DNA of 45,383 nt from Planctomycetota bacterium (lineage in GTDB: Bacteria; Planctomycetota; UBA1135; GCA-002686595): positions 1-45,383 of the forward strand of contig NYUD01000083.1 of the NCBI GenBank assembly GCA_002683825.1, read 5' to 3'. The notes under the pieces were generated by a model. It was not told the origin of the DNA. It did not search any database and worked only from the letters and a program-made list of their open reading frames with translations. A program made the position numbers and the translations under genes. Shown here piece after piece: positions 33,745 through 41,700 of the stretch (the first letter of the stretch is position 1; every line of letters begins with the position of its first letter).

Positions 33745-35850
33745 ATGAAGCTCCCTTCCGCCCGTCTTCTCTTTCTCGGGCTTTCCGTTCTCGGAGGGCT
33801 CCGCGCCACCGATGCCCGACCGGACGAGCTCGCGCGCCAGCTGCAACGGCTTGCCGCCGGGCGGGCAGAGGTCCGCGATCGAGCGGAGCGCTACGTCGCC
33901 GGGCACCTGAGGATCGAGGACTATCCGCGTCTGGCAGAGGTTGCAACCGCAGGCGATGCGGAGGTGCGCACGCGCCTCGCGCGGGTGATCGCCGCGGAGG
34001 ATCGCTACCTCGAGCTGGCAGCACTCTTGCTGGCGGAGGAAAACGAGACCCTGAAGAGCGTCGGTGAGGAGGCCTTGACGCGCAGTCTGTCCAAATGGAA
34101 TCCCAACCTGGCGGCCAGGGGGCTCGTAGGCCGGCCCCTGCAGAATCGACTGCGCGAGGCCGCGCGGGGGGCCTTTCCGCACCGGGTGCTCCTCGAATTA
34201 GGGGGAGCGCTGGTCGATCGCTGCAGCTCTCTTCAGCGCGAAGCTGAAATGCCCGTGGGAATCACGATCGCTTCGCAGCTCTTCGTTCGCGATCCGATTC
34301 ACGAGACTCGTGTCTCCTTCGAGGGGCACTGGCTGAACGCGCTCTTCGTCCTGGGGCGCACCTACGGCGTCGGAATTGAGGCGCACGGCTTGCCGCGCCG
34401 CGAAAGAGAAGACGAGCCGGTCTCGGAGCGGTCCAGGGCTTTCTTGCGGTTCGCTCCGCTCTCGGACCTGGGCGTGCGGAGCGGATTGCAGTTGATGCTG
34501 CAGTGGTTTCGGACCCTTTCCTCTTCGCAGGACGCTTCCGAACGAAGTCGAGCCGCCCACAACCTCGCTCGCAGCGGTTGGCCCGGGGCCCTGTCCTGGA
34601 TGCAGCGCCTGGCCGTGACAGGGGGAGACGAGGCCGCCTGGGAAGGGCTTCTGATCGCCGCGGCCCACGGTCGGCGGGTGCCCATGCTGCTCAGACCCGA
34701 TGCGCTCGCGCACCTGATGATGCTGACCGAACGACGGTTGGAGAGCGCGGCCGATGGGGCGGCGGAAGGGATGGAGAGGCTCCTGGCCGCCTATCGCGAC
34801 GTGGGTTGTCTACACGCGCAAGGGCCTTCCCTGGAGGAGGTTTTCAGTGCGTCGTGGGAGGGGCTGACAGCGGGCGCCAAGGCGCTGCGACTCGCCCTGC
34901 TGGAGAGTCTCGGATGCAGCCAGGTCTCCGGCCTGTCCCGGGCGCGCGCGGTTGCCGGGGACGCGCGTGCGCCGGTGGCCTTGCGCTGGCAGGCATTGCA
35001 CACCGCAGTCCGCATCGCTTCCGTGCGCGGCGTCGCTGCGGCACCCCCCGAGTGGCCGGATGCAAGGCGTATGTTCGAGCCGTTTTACAGCCCGGCCGAG
35101 CTGGCGCAGGCCGTCGCGCTCCTTTGGGCGGCGGGTATCCAACCGACCGCCGAGTGGAGCGAAATCGATCCCGAGATCTCGAACTCCTCCGGCGAATTGA
35201 AGACGGCTCTCATGCTCTGGTGGCTCGCTGCGGACCAACCGCAGGTGGCGGCGGCCTACCTGATCGAGCTCCTGGAAACCGATGAAATCCAGATCGCCAT
35301 CGACGCGTTGACTCGTTTCGAGGCCGAGGTGAGCTGCGATCTTCTCAAGCTCCTCGATTTCGCGCGCAAGTGCGCCGAGGGCCCGGGGCAGGTTTTTGAG
35401 CTCGAGCGCGCCGGGGTGCTCCTTGGCCTGCAATCCGCGGACGCCTTTCTCTCCGCATTTTCTCGAGAGGAGCAGGAGGAATACCTGAACGAGACGGACT
35501 TCGCCCTGTGGGGGGCGATGGGGGCCTGGGGGGACTCCAGAGCCGCGTCCGAGGCCCGGGCGACTCTCCTGGCACAACTGCGTGGGGCGCTCTCCCGGGG
35601 CGGTGACGCGCGACGCTTCGGAAGCCTCGTAAGGGCCCTCGAGGGCACGATAGACGGGCTTTTCCGTCGTGGCGAGGACGCCATCGCAGGGGCCTTCCAC
35701 GGGGAGATCGGCCTGCTGACGATCCGTTCGCCCGAAACGGGGCTCGCCCGGGCTCTCGGCGGCGGTTGGCCGCCCCCTCCACAGGCCCATCTGCGTGTCC
35801 TGCGAGCCTCCCCTGCAGGCCTGCGCATCCGGGAGCTCTATGGACTCTAG
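33745..35850 (+). CDS. Secreted helical-repeat protein of unknown function
   Basis: This 701-residue protein opens with a signal peptide (MKLPSARLLFLGLSVLGGLRATDA). The rest is almost wholly helical, rich in Ala, Leu, Arg and Glu, with many short helical pairs such as ARQLQRLAAGRAEVRDRAERYVAGH and RTRLARVIAAEDRYLELAALL, as in HEAT or ARM-like solenoids. No enzyme motif, cysteine pattern or transmembrane segment beyond the leader was seen. It would act in the periplasm or outside as a scaffold. It is followed after about 120 bp by the CpsD-like ATPase on the same strand. Function not recognised. Confidence 0.78.
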   Translation: MKLPSARLLFLGLSVLGGLRATDARPDELARQLQRLAAGRAEVRDRAERYVAGHLRIEDYPRLAEVATAGDAEVRTRLARVIAAEDRYLELAALLLAEENETLKSVGEEALTRSLSKWNPNLAARGLVGRPLQNRLREAARGAFPHRVLLELGGALVDRCSSLQREAEMPVGITIASQLFVRDPIHETRVSFEGHWLNALFVLGRTYGVGIEAHGLPRREREDEPVSERSRAFLRFAPLSDLGVRSGLQLMLQWFRTLSSSQDASERSRAAHNLARSGWPGALSWMQRLAVTGGDEAAWEGLLIAAAHGRRVPMLLRPDALAHLMMLTERRLESAADGAAEGMERLLAAYRDVGCLHAQGPSLEEVFSASWEGLTAGAKALRLALLESLGCSQVSGLSRARAVAGDARAPVALRWQALHTAVRIASVRGVAAAPPEWPDARRMFEPFYSPAELAQAVALLWAAGIQPTAEWSEIDPEISNSSGELKTALMLWWLAADQPQVAAAYLIELLETDEIQIAIDALTRFEAEVSCDLLKLLDFARKCAEGPGQVFELERAGVLLGLQSADAFLSAFSREEQEEYLNETDFALWGAMGAWGDSRAASEARATLLAQLRGALSRGGDARRFGSLVRALEGTIDGLFRRGEDAIAGAFHGEIGLLTIRSPETGLARALGGGWPPPPQAHLRVLRASPAGLRIRELYGL

Positions 35851-35972
35851 AACACCCCCGAAAGCCGGGCTGGCGAACGGTCGATGAAGAAGGGGTGTCG
35901 TTCTCTGCGGAAAAAACCCTAAAAAGGGGGCTGTCGGAAGAGGGGGAAGATCCCCCCGGCAAGACCCTGAAC

Positions 35973-36683
35973 ATGTCCCTGCTTGGTTCCCGTCCCCCGG
36001 AGGAGAAGCTCCAGCCCCCCGTCCCCGGGGAAGGGCGCGAAATCCCGATCCGAGCCGAGGAGCTGGTCGTGATTCGCTCGCCCCACTCATCGGCCGCCGA
36101 GCAATTCCGGCGCATGCGCAACTCGGTGCAGGCCCTGAACCCCGATGGTGCGTCGCGCTCGATCCTGATGACGAGCGCCGCCGAGAGGGAAGGCAAGACC
36201 ATCGCGACCCTGAATCTCGCCCTGGCCATGGTCGAGCTGCCGCAATTGCGGCTCCTCGTCATCGACTCCGATCTCAAACAGCCGGCGGTGGAAGACTACC
36301 TGGGGTGGCCGCGCCGCCAGGGCGTCAGCGAACTGCTCAGCGGTCGAATCTCCTTGGACCAGGCGATCCGTTCGACCTCCGTGGATCGGCTCGACATCCT
36401 GGGAGCGGGCGAACCTACACCCAATCCCTCGATTCACCTCGAGCGTTTGGAGACGGTCTTGAACACGCTCAAGCGTCGCTACGACTACGTGCTTCTCGAT
36501 GGGCCTGCGGTACTGCGCGCCAGCCACCCGGGGCTCCTGGGATCCATCTCGGACGGAATCCTGCTGGTCGTTCGCCTCGGCGTGACTCCCAAGCAGCAGG
36601 TCGAAGAGGCCTTCACACTGCTCGAGAACCTCGGCGGAAACGTGCTCGGAACCTGTGCGACGGGCGCGGTGGGGGCCCGGTAG
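35973..36683 (+). CDS. CpsD/CapB family P-loop ATPase (tyrosine-kinase-like, exopolysaccharide)
   Basis: The ATG at 35973 gives 236 residues; a GTG at 35895 with AAGAAGG just upstream would add 26. The fold is that of bacterial tyrosine kinases that control capsule or exopolysaccharide export. Present are: SSAAEQFRRMRNSV (the family's EAxRxLRTN region), Walker A SAAEREGKT, Walker A' LLVIDSDLKQP and Walker B YDYVLLDGPAV. The protein ends in ATGAVGAR without the usual tyrosine cluster. No Wzc/CapA-type membrane partner is fused or adjacent. A regulatory ATPase rather than an autophosphorylating kinase is likely. Start position is uncertain. Confidence 0.82.
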   Translation: MSLLGSRPPEEKLQPPVPGEGREIPIRAEELVVIRSPHSSAAEQFRRMRNSVQALNPDGASRSILMTSAAEREGKTIATLNLALAMVELPQLRLLVIDSDLKQPAVEDYLGWPRRQGVSELLSGRISLDQAIRSTSVDRLDILGAGEPTPNPSIHLERLETVLNTLKRRYDYVLLDGPAVLRASHPGLLGSISDGILLVVRLGVTPKQQVEEAFTLLENLGGNVLGTCATGAVGAR

Positions 36684-36704
36684 CCCCGACCTCGATTCGG
36701 CGGT

Positions 36705-36757
36705 TCCATCCGATCGGGTGGAAGTTGTCCCGACGCCGTACGATCCGATCGGATGGA
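36705..36757. repeat. Perfect 13-bp inverted repeat between convergent genes; contains two ATCCGATCGGRT palindromes
   Basis: TCCATCCGATCGG (36705-36717) and CCGATCGGATGGA (36745-36757) are exact reverse complements with a 27-nt loop. The right arm also contains the perfect palindrome ATCCGATCGGAT (36743-36754), and the left a one-mismatch copy ATCCGATCGGGT (36708-36719), 35 bp apart. It lies between the stops of the CpsD-like gene and the SprT-like gene. A bidirectional terminator is the simple reading, though T-runs are absent; a protein-binding pair is the alternative. Confidence 0.6.
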
Positions 36758-36801
36758 GGCGCCTATTCGAGGCCGGGGTCAGGGCACCGTATGGCCGCCG
36801 C

Positions 36802-37566
36802 TCAAAACAGCCAGAGCTGTTTCGGGTCCACAGCGATCGAGCGCTTCATCGGTCTTGCGCTGCGGGCGGAGCGCATGAGGGCGCGGATGTTGGCTTTTTG
36901 CCACTCGATTGCCCGCTCGTAGTCGGCGTAGGCCTCTTCCATGCGGCGAAATCTGGGCCCGTGGTGCGGGCGACGTCCCTTGGGGGAGGCCGGCTCGTCT
37001 CCCAGGGCTGCGTGCAGGAGTTCGTGGAAGACCACGTAGCGAACAAAGAAGGGCGGTACGGCCGGTTGGTCGAGCACTGCGTGGATGCGGATGATGCCCG
37101 TTTCGCAATCGTACGAGCCCAGTTGCAGTGAGCGGTATGCACGACTCGTGCTGCGTCGCCCCCAGGTGATCCTCGGTGCGGGATCCCCGAAGCGTGTGTC
37201 TGTGAACTCGGAATCCACGACCGCTCCCATGATCGAACACAGTTCGTAGTGTTCTCCGGCCGTGCGCAGGCGCACCTTCCGGCCCGGTTTCAGGAGCGGC
37301 TCGATTTCCGCGATCCATTCATCGAGGCGGCTACAGGCGCGGCGTGCGCGACGACCGGAGCGCATCCACTGGGCGACGGCCGAGGCCACGTCGAGCGGAG
37401 CTTTGCCGAAGATCCCGTTCATGCGCACCGACACGACTTCTCCCTTTTCCTGCACGACGATCACCTGGCGCCGCGCACGGCCGAAGCGCACTTCGACAGG
37501 TCGCTGCAACGATTGCGTCAGCAACTCGGACCAGGCCCTGGGTGTGGAGTAGGGGAATGTAGACAA
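36802..37566 (-). CDS. SprT-like zinc metalloprotein
   Basis: The protein has a C-terminal SprT-like zinc site: VVFHELLHAALG with HExxH, then RRPHHGPRFRRMEEAYADYERA supplying the third ligand. Before it are long beta strands (FGRARRQVIVVQEKGEVVSVRMNG) and a DEWIAEIEPLLK helix. The usual start ATG at 37668 would overlap the upstream gene by 62 bp; the TTG at 37566 lies just after that gene's stop and is proposed, with the longer version possible. SprT/SPRTN domains include DNA-protein crosslink proteases, but this one has no DNA-binding tail visible. It ends convergent to the CpsD gene. Confidence 0.8.
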   Translation of the reverse strand: MSTFPYSTPRAWSELLTQSLQRPVEVRFGRARRQVIVVQEKGEVVSVRMNGIFGKAPLDVASAVAQWMRSGRRARRACSRLDEWIAEIEPLLKPGRKVRLRTAGEHYELCSIMGAVVDSEFTDTRFGDPAPRITWGRRSTSRAYRSLQLGSYDCETGIIRIHAVLDQPAVPPFFVRYVVFHELLHAALGDEPASPKGRRPHHGPRFRRMEEAYADYERAIEWQKANIRALMRSARSARPMKRSIAVDPKQLWLF

Positions 37567-37606
37567 GCGGCGACGACCGATGCGGAGGATGCTCCTGAGG
37601 CCTCGC

Positions 37607-39442
37607 CTATTGTGCCTTGGGAACCGTGAAATCGAGACGAAACTCTTCGCCCGCCTCCAGAAGAACATTTACCGGCTTTCCCGTGTTCTTGGTGCCGAAG
37701 ACCGCCAGCACCTGGTAGGTGCCCGGCGGCAGCGCCGTCGATCGAAAGGTTCCGTTTGGTCGGGTGCTGATGAAGAACGGTGAGCGCATGTACGCGCCGT
37801 TCCCGTGGATTCGGATGCGGGTCCCCGCCCGGGGGCTGCCCTCGGAGGTCTTGACGGTCCCCGAAATCCTTCCTCCTTGCTCCATGGCGACTCGTAGCGT
37901 CTCGGACGACGGCTTCTCTGTTTGCAGGGGGCCTTCGATCAGCGGCAGGTAGCCCTCCTTGCGTAGGATCAGCCAAACGGTCTCGTTGAGGCCTTCGAAG
38001 GCGGCACGTCCGTGCCGATCCGTCTTCGGAAATGCGTGGATTCGCCGTAGTACCGGCCTCCAGATCTCCGCCGCCAAAGGTTCCTTTGTCCGCAGTTCAC
38101 AGGTGACACCGGCGAGGGGACGGCCGGCGCAGACGGTTACCAGTTGCAGTTTGCCTCCTACGGAGAGCCTGATCCTACCGACGTTGGTGTCTCCGTGGAG
38201 ATTGATCGAGACCGCATTGGAGGCGTACGGCACATAGCCCTGGATGCGGACGTGAACCGCGTAGGAACCCGGCCGCAATCCGCCGATCCGAAAACGACCG
38301 TCGGTGTCGATGGGGTGACCGCCGCCATTCAAGAGACGATCGCTGGGATGCTGGGACGGCAATGCGAAGACCTGAGAATCCTCGGGCAGCTGACGGTCCT
38401 TGGGCACGATGATCTGTCCGACGATGCCCGGCCAGAGCGGAACTTCGAGTTCGTGCTCCGTGCCATCGGCCGTCAATCTCATCCTGGAGGAAGGGCGATG
38501 ATCCGTCTTCATGGCGCGGGCATTCCAGATCGGAGCACCCAGGTCCGCGAAGAGAAGGCGGCCCTCGGCGTCGCTTTTGCGCTTGCGCTTGGGCGAACCG
38601 GGATCACTGCAGGTCAGCTCGACCTCCGCCCCTGCGACCGGAAACCCACGCCCATCGTGAAGGCGCAACCGGAGCGTGTGGGCGGGGCGCAGTAGAACCA
38701 GCACCGGATGGGTGCTCCCGTGGCTGTGTTGGATGCGCCGTGCACCGTAGCCCTCGGCGAAGGCCGTGATCGTGATTTGCCCGTTGGGCGCCTCGCGAAA
38801 CTCGAATTTTCCGAATTCGTCGGTCACGGTCTTGAGGGCGACCGTTTGCGTACTTCGCATTCCGAGACCGACCTCGACCTCCGCCCCTGCGACCGGATCC
38901 CCCCGCGGGGAGCGCACGGTGCCGAAGAGCGGAAGGCCGCGCATCAAGCGTAGGCTGCCGATGTTTTCGACGCTGCCGATCTCCTTGAAGCCCAGGCTGC
39001 GGCGCATGGGTACGAACCCACGGGCGATCGTGATCAGGTGGGCTTCTTCTTGCTCCTGGACGAACTCGATTTCGAAACGGCCGAAGTCGCCGGAGCGAGC
39101 ATGGGCCAGTGTCCTGTCCCCTATGCGGACTTCGACCCGTCCCTCCTTCATCGGGCGTCCGTCGGCCAGCAGGCTGCCTCGCAACCGTCGCCGAACCAGC
39201 GGAGCCGTTTTCGGGCCGCTGTGGGGCATGCTGAAGCGTTCCACGGGGGAGAGGATGTCCGTGTCGGTCCCCGGACGCTCCTCCTCCAGCGACAACTCTC
39301 CGGCCTCCCTGGTCGTGCGTTCGCCGGTTCGTGTCGGCTGCGCGAGCTCCTTATCGCCTCTTCGGGACGAACCCGGATGGAACAGAAGCAGCGTGACCAG
39401 GCCGCTGCCGATCACGAGAACGAGGGCGATTAGTAGCTTCAA
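37607..39442 (-). CDS. Membrane-anchored protein with six carboxypeptidase-regulatory-like repeats (shorter paralogue)
   Basis: The 611-residue protein begins with one hydrophobic anchor (LLIALVLVIGSGLVTLLLF) and is otherwise a chain of beta-sandwich domains. Six units open with the pattern G.V....G.P..GA.V.V: LFGTVRSPRGDPVAGAEVEV, RLRLHDGRGFPVAGAEVEL, GIVGQIIVPKDRQLPEDSQV, GKLQLVTVCAGRPLAGV and GRISGTVKTSEGSPRAGTRI among them. These match the carboxypeptidase regulatory-like/transthyretin fold. The pieces are probably periplasmic or surface scaffolds; no catalytic domain is present. It follows its paralogue by 3 bp and precedes the SprT-like gene. Confidence 0.88.
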   Translation of the reverse strand: MKLLIALVLVIGSGLVTLLLFHPGSSRRGDKELAQPTRTGERTTREAGELSLEEERPGTDTDILSPVERFSMPHSGPKTAPLVRRRLRGSLLADGRPMKEGRVEVRIGDRTLAHARSGDFGRFEIEFVQEQEEAHLITIARGFVPMRRSLGFKEIGSVENIGSLRLMRGLPLFGTVRSPRGDPVAGAEVEVGLGMRSTQTVALKTVTDEFGKFEFREAPNGQITITAFAEGYGARRIQHSHGSTHPVLVLLRPAHTLRLRLHDGRGFPVAGAEVELTCSDPGSPKRKRKSDAEGRLLFADLGAPIWNARAMKTDHRPSSRMRLTADGTEHELEVPLWPGIVGQIIVPKDRQLPEDSQVFALPSQHPSDRLLNGGGHPIDTDGRFRIGGLRPGSYAVHVRIQGYVPYASNAVSINLHGDTNVGRIRLSVGGKLQLVTVCAGRPLAGVTCELRTKEPLAAEIWRPVLRRIHAFPKTDRHGRAAFEGLNETVWLILRKEGYLPLIEGPLQTEKPSSETLRVAMEQGGRISGTVKTSEGSPRAGTRIRIHGNGAYMRSPFFISTRPNGTFRSTALPPGTYQVLAVFGTKNTGKPVNVLLEAGEEFRLDFTVPKAQ

Positions 39443-39445
39443 GCC

Positions 39446-41500
39446 TTACTTGCGCCCGAGGTTGAGATTGTATTGATACTCGCCGCCGTCGGCGATCGTG
39501 ACCTGGATTTCGGAGTTGCGCATGTCTGCGATGCCGTCCCAGGGGCTCGCTTGCGGCTTGGCTCGTTTTTGTGCATAGAGCTTGTAGGTGCCGGCCTGGG
39601 CGTTGCGAAGCGTGAAATTGCCTTCGGCGTCGGTACGCGTGCGCTGGCCGGACCACAGCTTGGCGCTGTCCAGCGGAGAGAGCTGCACCATGGCACCGGA
39701 CTCGGCACTGCCGTCCGGTCCATAGACCACGCCCACGATCACGGCGCCCTTGTTCATCGCCTTCGTGCCCAGGTCGCTCTCTTCGTCGGCACGGATCACG
39801 ACGTCGTTGACCACCAGGGAGGTGAAGTCCTTGCGCTTGATCTCGATCTGGTACTCGCCGGGAGTCATCAACTTGAAGGAGAAGCGCCCCTGGCCGTTCG
39901 TCGTTGCTTTGGACTTGGAAAGCGATGAGGAAGACAGCGAGCCGAACAGCTGGAAGATGTCGTTGTCCATCCAGTTGTTGTCGTTCGTGCTGACCTCGGC
40001 ACCGGCGATCGGCTCACCCGTGTAGGAGTCGACGACCTGGCCGGTCAGGCGACCGCCGGCGGACATACGGATCTTGACCTCGTCTGTCGGGATACCCTGG
40101 GTGACCTGGAACGGATCACTGAAACTGGAGGCGAACCCGGTCGCCAGGGCTTCAGCCACGTAGTTGCCCTCGGGGATCGAGGTGATCTCAAACTGTCCGC
40201 CCTTTGGACTGCGGAAGGTCTGCTGGTTCAGGGGAGCGCCGGGAAGCTTGTTGCCCGGGTGAATGGAGCGGATCTTGATGGTGAAGGCGCGCGTCAGGGG
40301 CTTGGCGTCGGGCAACACGACGCGACCGCGGACCGATCCCTGTTTCGCCAGGACGATTTCCACGTTCAGGTCACCCGCTTCGATGCGCGGCTTGGGCGTT
40401 GCCTGATAGCCTTCGGCCGTGACCGTGATGTTGTAGAGCCCCTCGGAAACACCCTCGATCAGGAACTCCCCACCGGCGACCGTGACCGCCTCGCCGCGAG
40501 AACCAACGGCACCCGTTTGGCTGAGGGCCGCCACCGCCACGCCTTCGATCCCGGTGTGGTCGGGAGCGAGCACCCGACCGCCTATCGCAAGCCCCCGTTG
40601 GAGTTCGAAGGTCTGGTCGTTGGACTTCCACTCTTTGCGCTGGACCCTGTTGTTCTTGACCCGCTTTTGCGGATCGGTCAGCACCAGCATCTGGAAGTTG
40701 TTGTGTACTTGGGTCGCAAAGGCATCGGCCGAGATGACGAGGGTTTTCTGTCCGCGGTCAACGTTCCTGAAGACGAAGTGGCCCTGGTTGTCCGTCTCCG
40801 CTTCCAGGCGCATACTGCTGTTGCGGCGCGCGGCCGGAATGAAAGCGGCGAGCGGATTGTCGACGACCAACTTGGCTCCGGCGATCGGCAACTGCGTATC
40901 CGCATCGACGACGTAGCCCTCGGACGACAGCCCGCGCTCGAGCCGAATCGTTTCGCGGCGGATGCTGTTTTCAGGTACGGGGATCGGTCCCTCTTCCGAA
41001 CGCGAGTAGTCCTCGTGCGTGACGACGATCGTCCAGGGTTTCTTGGGATCCAGGTTGATGAAGCTGAAGGTCCCGTCCGGCTGCGTGGTGAGCTCCTTGA
41101 CGGGGCGAGGCGGGGGCTTGTTGTGCATCAGCTGGATCGTTTCGGAAAACGTTCCGGGGCGCTTGGCGACCAGGCTTACCTTGGCTCCCTCTACGGGTAA
41201 ATCGTCGGCATCGACGACGATACCCTCGATACCGCCACCGAAGGCACCGCGTGGCTGGGCTCCACCTTCACCAGCCTCGGCGACCACACGCTCCGGTGCT
41301 CTGTCGGGAATGGGCACGGGGGCCGTGACCAGGTCGAGCTTTGCCGTGCTCTTGGGGTCGTTGGCTTCCGTCGGCGTGGCGGGCCCGACGATGTTCTCCG
41401 ACCGGGAACTCCCCCGATCGGTACCCGAAATCGAGGTGAGTGCGTAAAGGAGTGCGGCTAAGGCGCCGACAACGAGGATCAGTACTGTTAGCGGGCGCAT
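39446..41500 (-). CDS. Membrane-anchored protein with six carboxypeptidase-regulatory-like repeats (longer paralogue)
   Basis: The 684-residue protein has an N-terminal anchor (VLILVVGALAALLYAL) and six beta-sandwich units: GIEGIVVDADDLPVEGAKVS, SSEGYVVDADTQLPIAGAKL, IGGRVLAPDHTGIEGVAV, RGRVVLPDAKPLTRAF, LTGQVVDSYTGEPIAGAEV and VGVVYGPDGSAESGAMVQL. It has no enzyme motif. Same domain order and anchor as the downstream gene suggest tandem duplication with divergence. A 200-bp leader upstream, after the desulfurase, contains the overlapping hairpins described separately. Role in envelope architecture is inferred. Confidence 0.88.
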   Translation of the reverse strand: MRPLTVLILVVGALAALLYALTSISGTDRGSSRSENIVGPATPTEANDPKSTAKLDLVTAPVPIPDRAPERVVAEAGEGGAQPRGAFGGGIEGIVVDADDLPVEGAKVSLVAKRPGTFSETIQLMHNKPPPRPVKELTTQPDGTFSFINLDPKKPWTIVVTHEDYSRSEEGPIPVPENSIRRETIRLERGLSSEGYVVDADTQLPIAGAKLVVDNPLAAFIPAARRNSSMRLEAETDNQGHFVFRNVDRGQKTLVISADAFATQVHNNFQMLVLTDPQKRVKNNRVQRKEWKSNDQTFELQRGLAIGGRVLAPDHTGIEGVAVAALSQTGAVGSRGEAVTVAGGEFLIEGVSEGLYNITVTAEGYQATPKPRIEAGDLNVEIVLAKQGSVRGRVVLPDAKPLTRAFTIKIRSIHPGNKLPGAPLNQQTFRSPKGGQFEITSIPEGNYVAEALATGFASSFSDPFQVTQGIPTDEVKIRMSAGGRLTGQVVDSYTGEPIAGAEVSTNDNNWMDNDIFQLFGSLSSSSLSKSKATTNGQGRFSFKLMTPGEYQIEIKRKDFTSLVVNDVVIRADEESDLGTKAMNKGAVIVGVVYGPDGSAESGAMVQLSPLDSAKLWSGQRTRTDAEGNFTLRNAQAGTYKLYAQKRAKPQASPWDGIADMRNSEIQVTIADGGEYQYNLNLGRK

Positions 41501-41646
41501 GGCGCGTATACGGAATCGGTGGAAGGAGGTACAAACTCGGGTAAGAAGAGATCCCGGCCCGACCGAAGCGTACCCGCTCCGGGGGAGGGAGGCGCGGGAG
41601 GACCGAGGATGAGCCCAGGATGCCGGTTGGACGCTCGAAGGTAGGA

Positions 41647-41675
41647 TTTCTTCCGCAAGAAAATGGGCATTTTCT
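41647..41675 (-). promoter_or_regulatory. Two mutually exclusive hairpins in an AT-rich pocket
   Basis: Read on the minus strand, AGAAAATGCCCATTTTCT forms a hairpin (or an 18-bp dyad), and TTTCTTGCGGAAGAAA forms a second hairpin. They share the middle TTTTCTT, so only one can form at a time. The A/T content contrasts with the flanks. The site is 26 bp after the desulfurase stop and about 147 bp before the next gene. It could be a terminator or an attenuator-like switch. Confidence 0.45.
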
Positions 41676-41700
41676 GGCCCTCTCGGGTCTGAATTCGATG

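Noticed and set aside
33674..34024. N-terminal extension of biotin carboxylase
   Set aside because: The ATG at 33673 matches the family N-terminus exactly; the upstream residues are antisense to the next gene's start.
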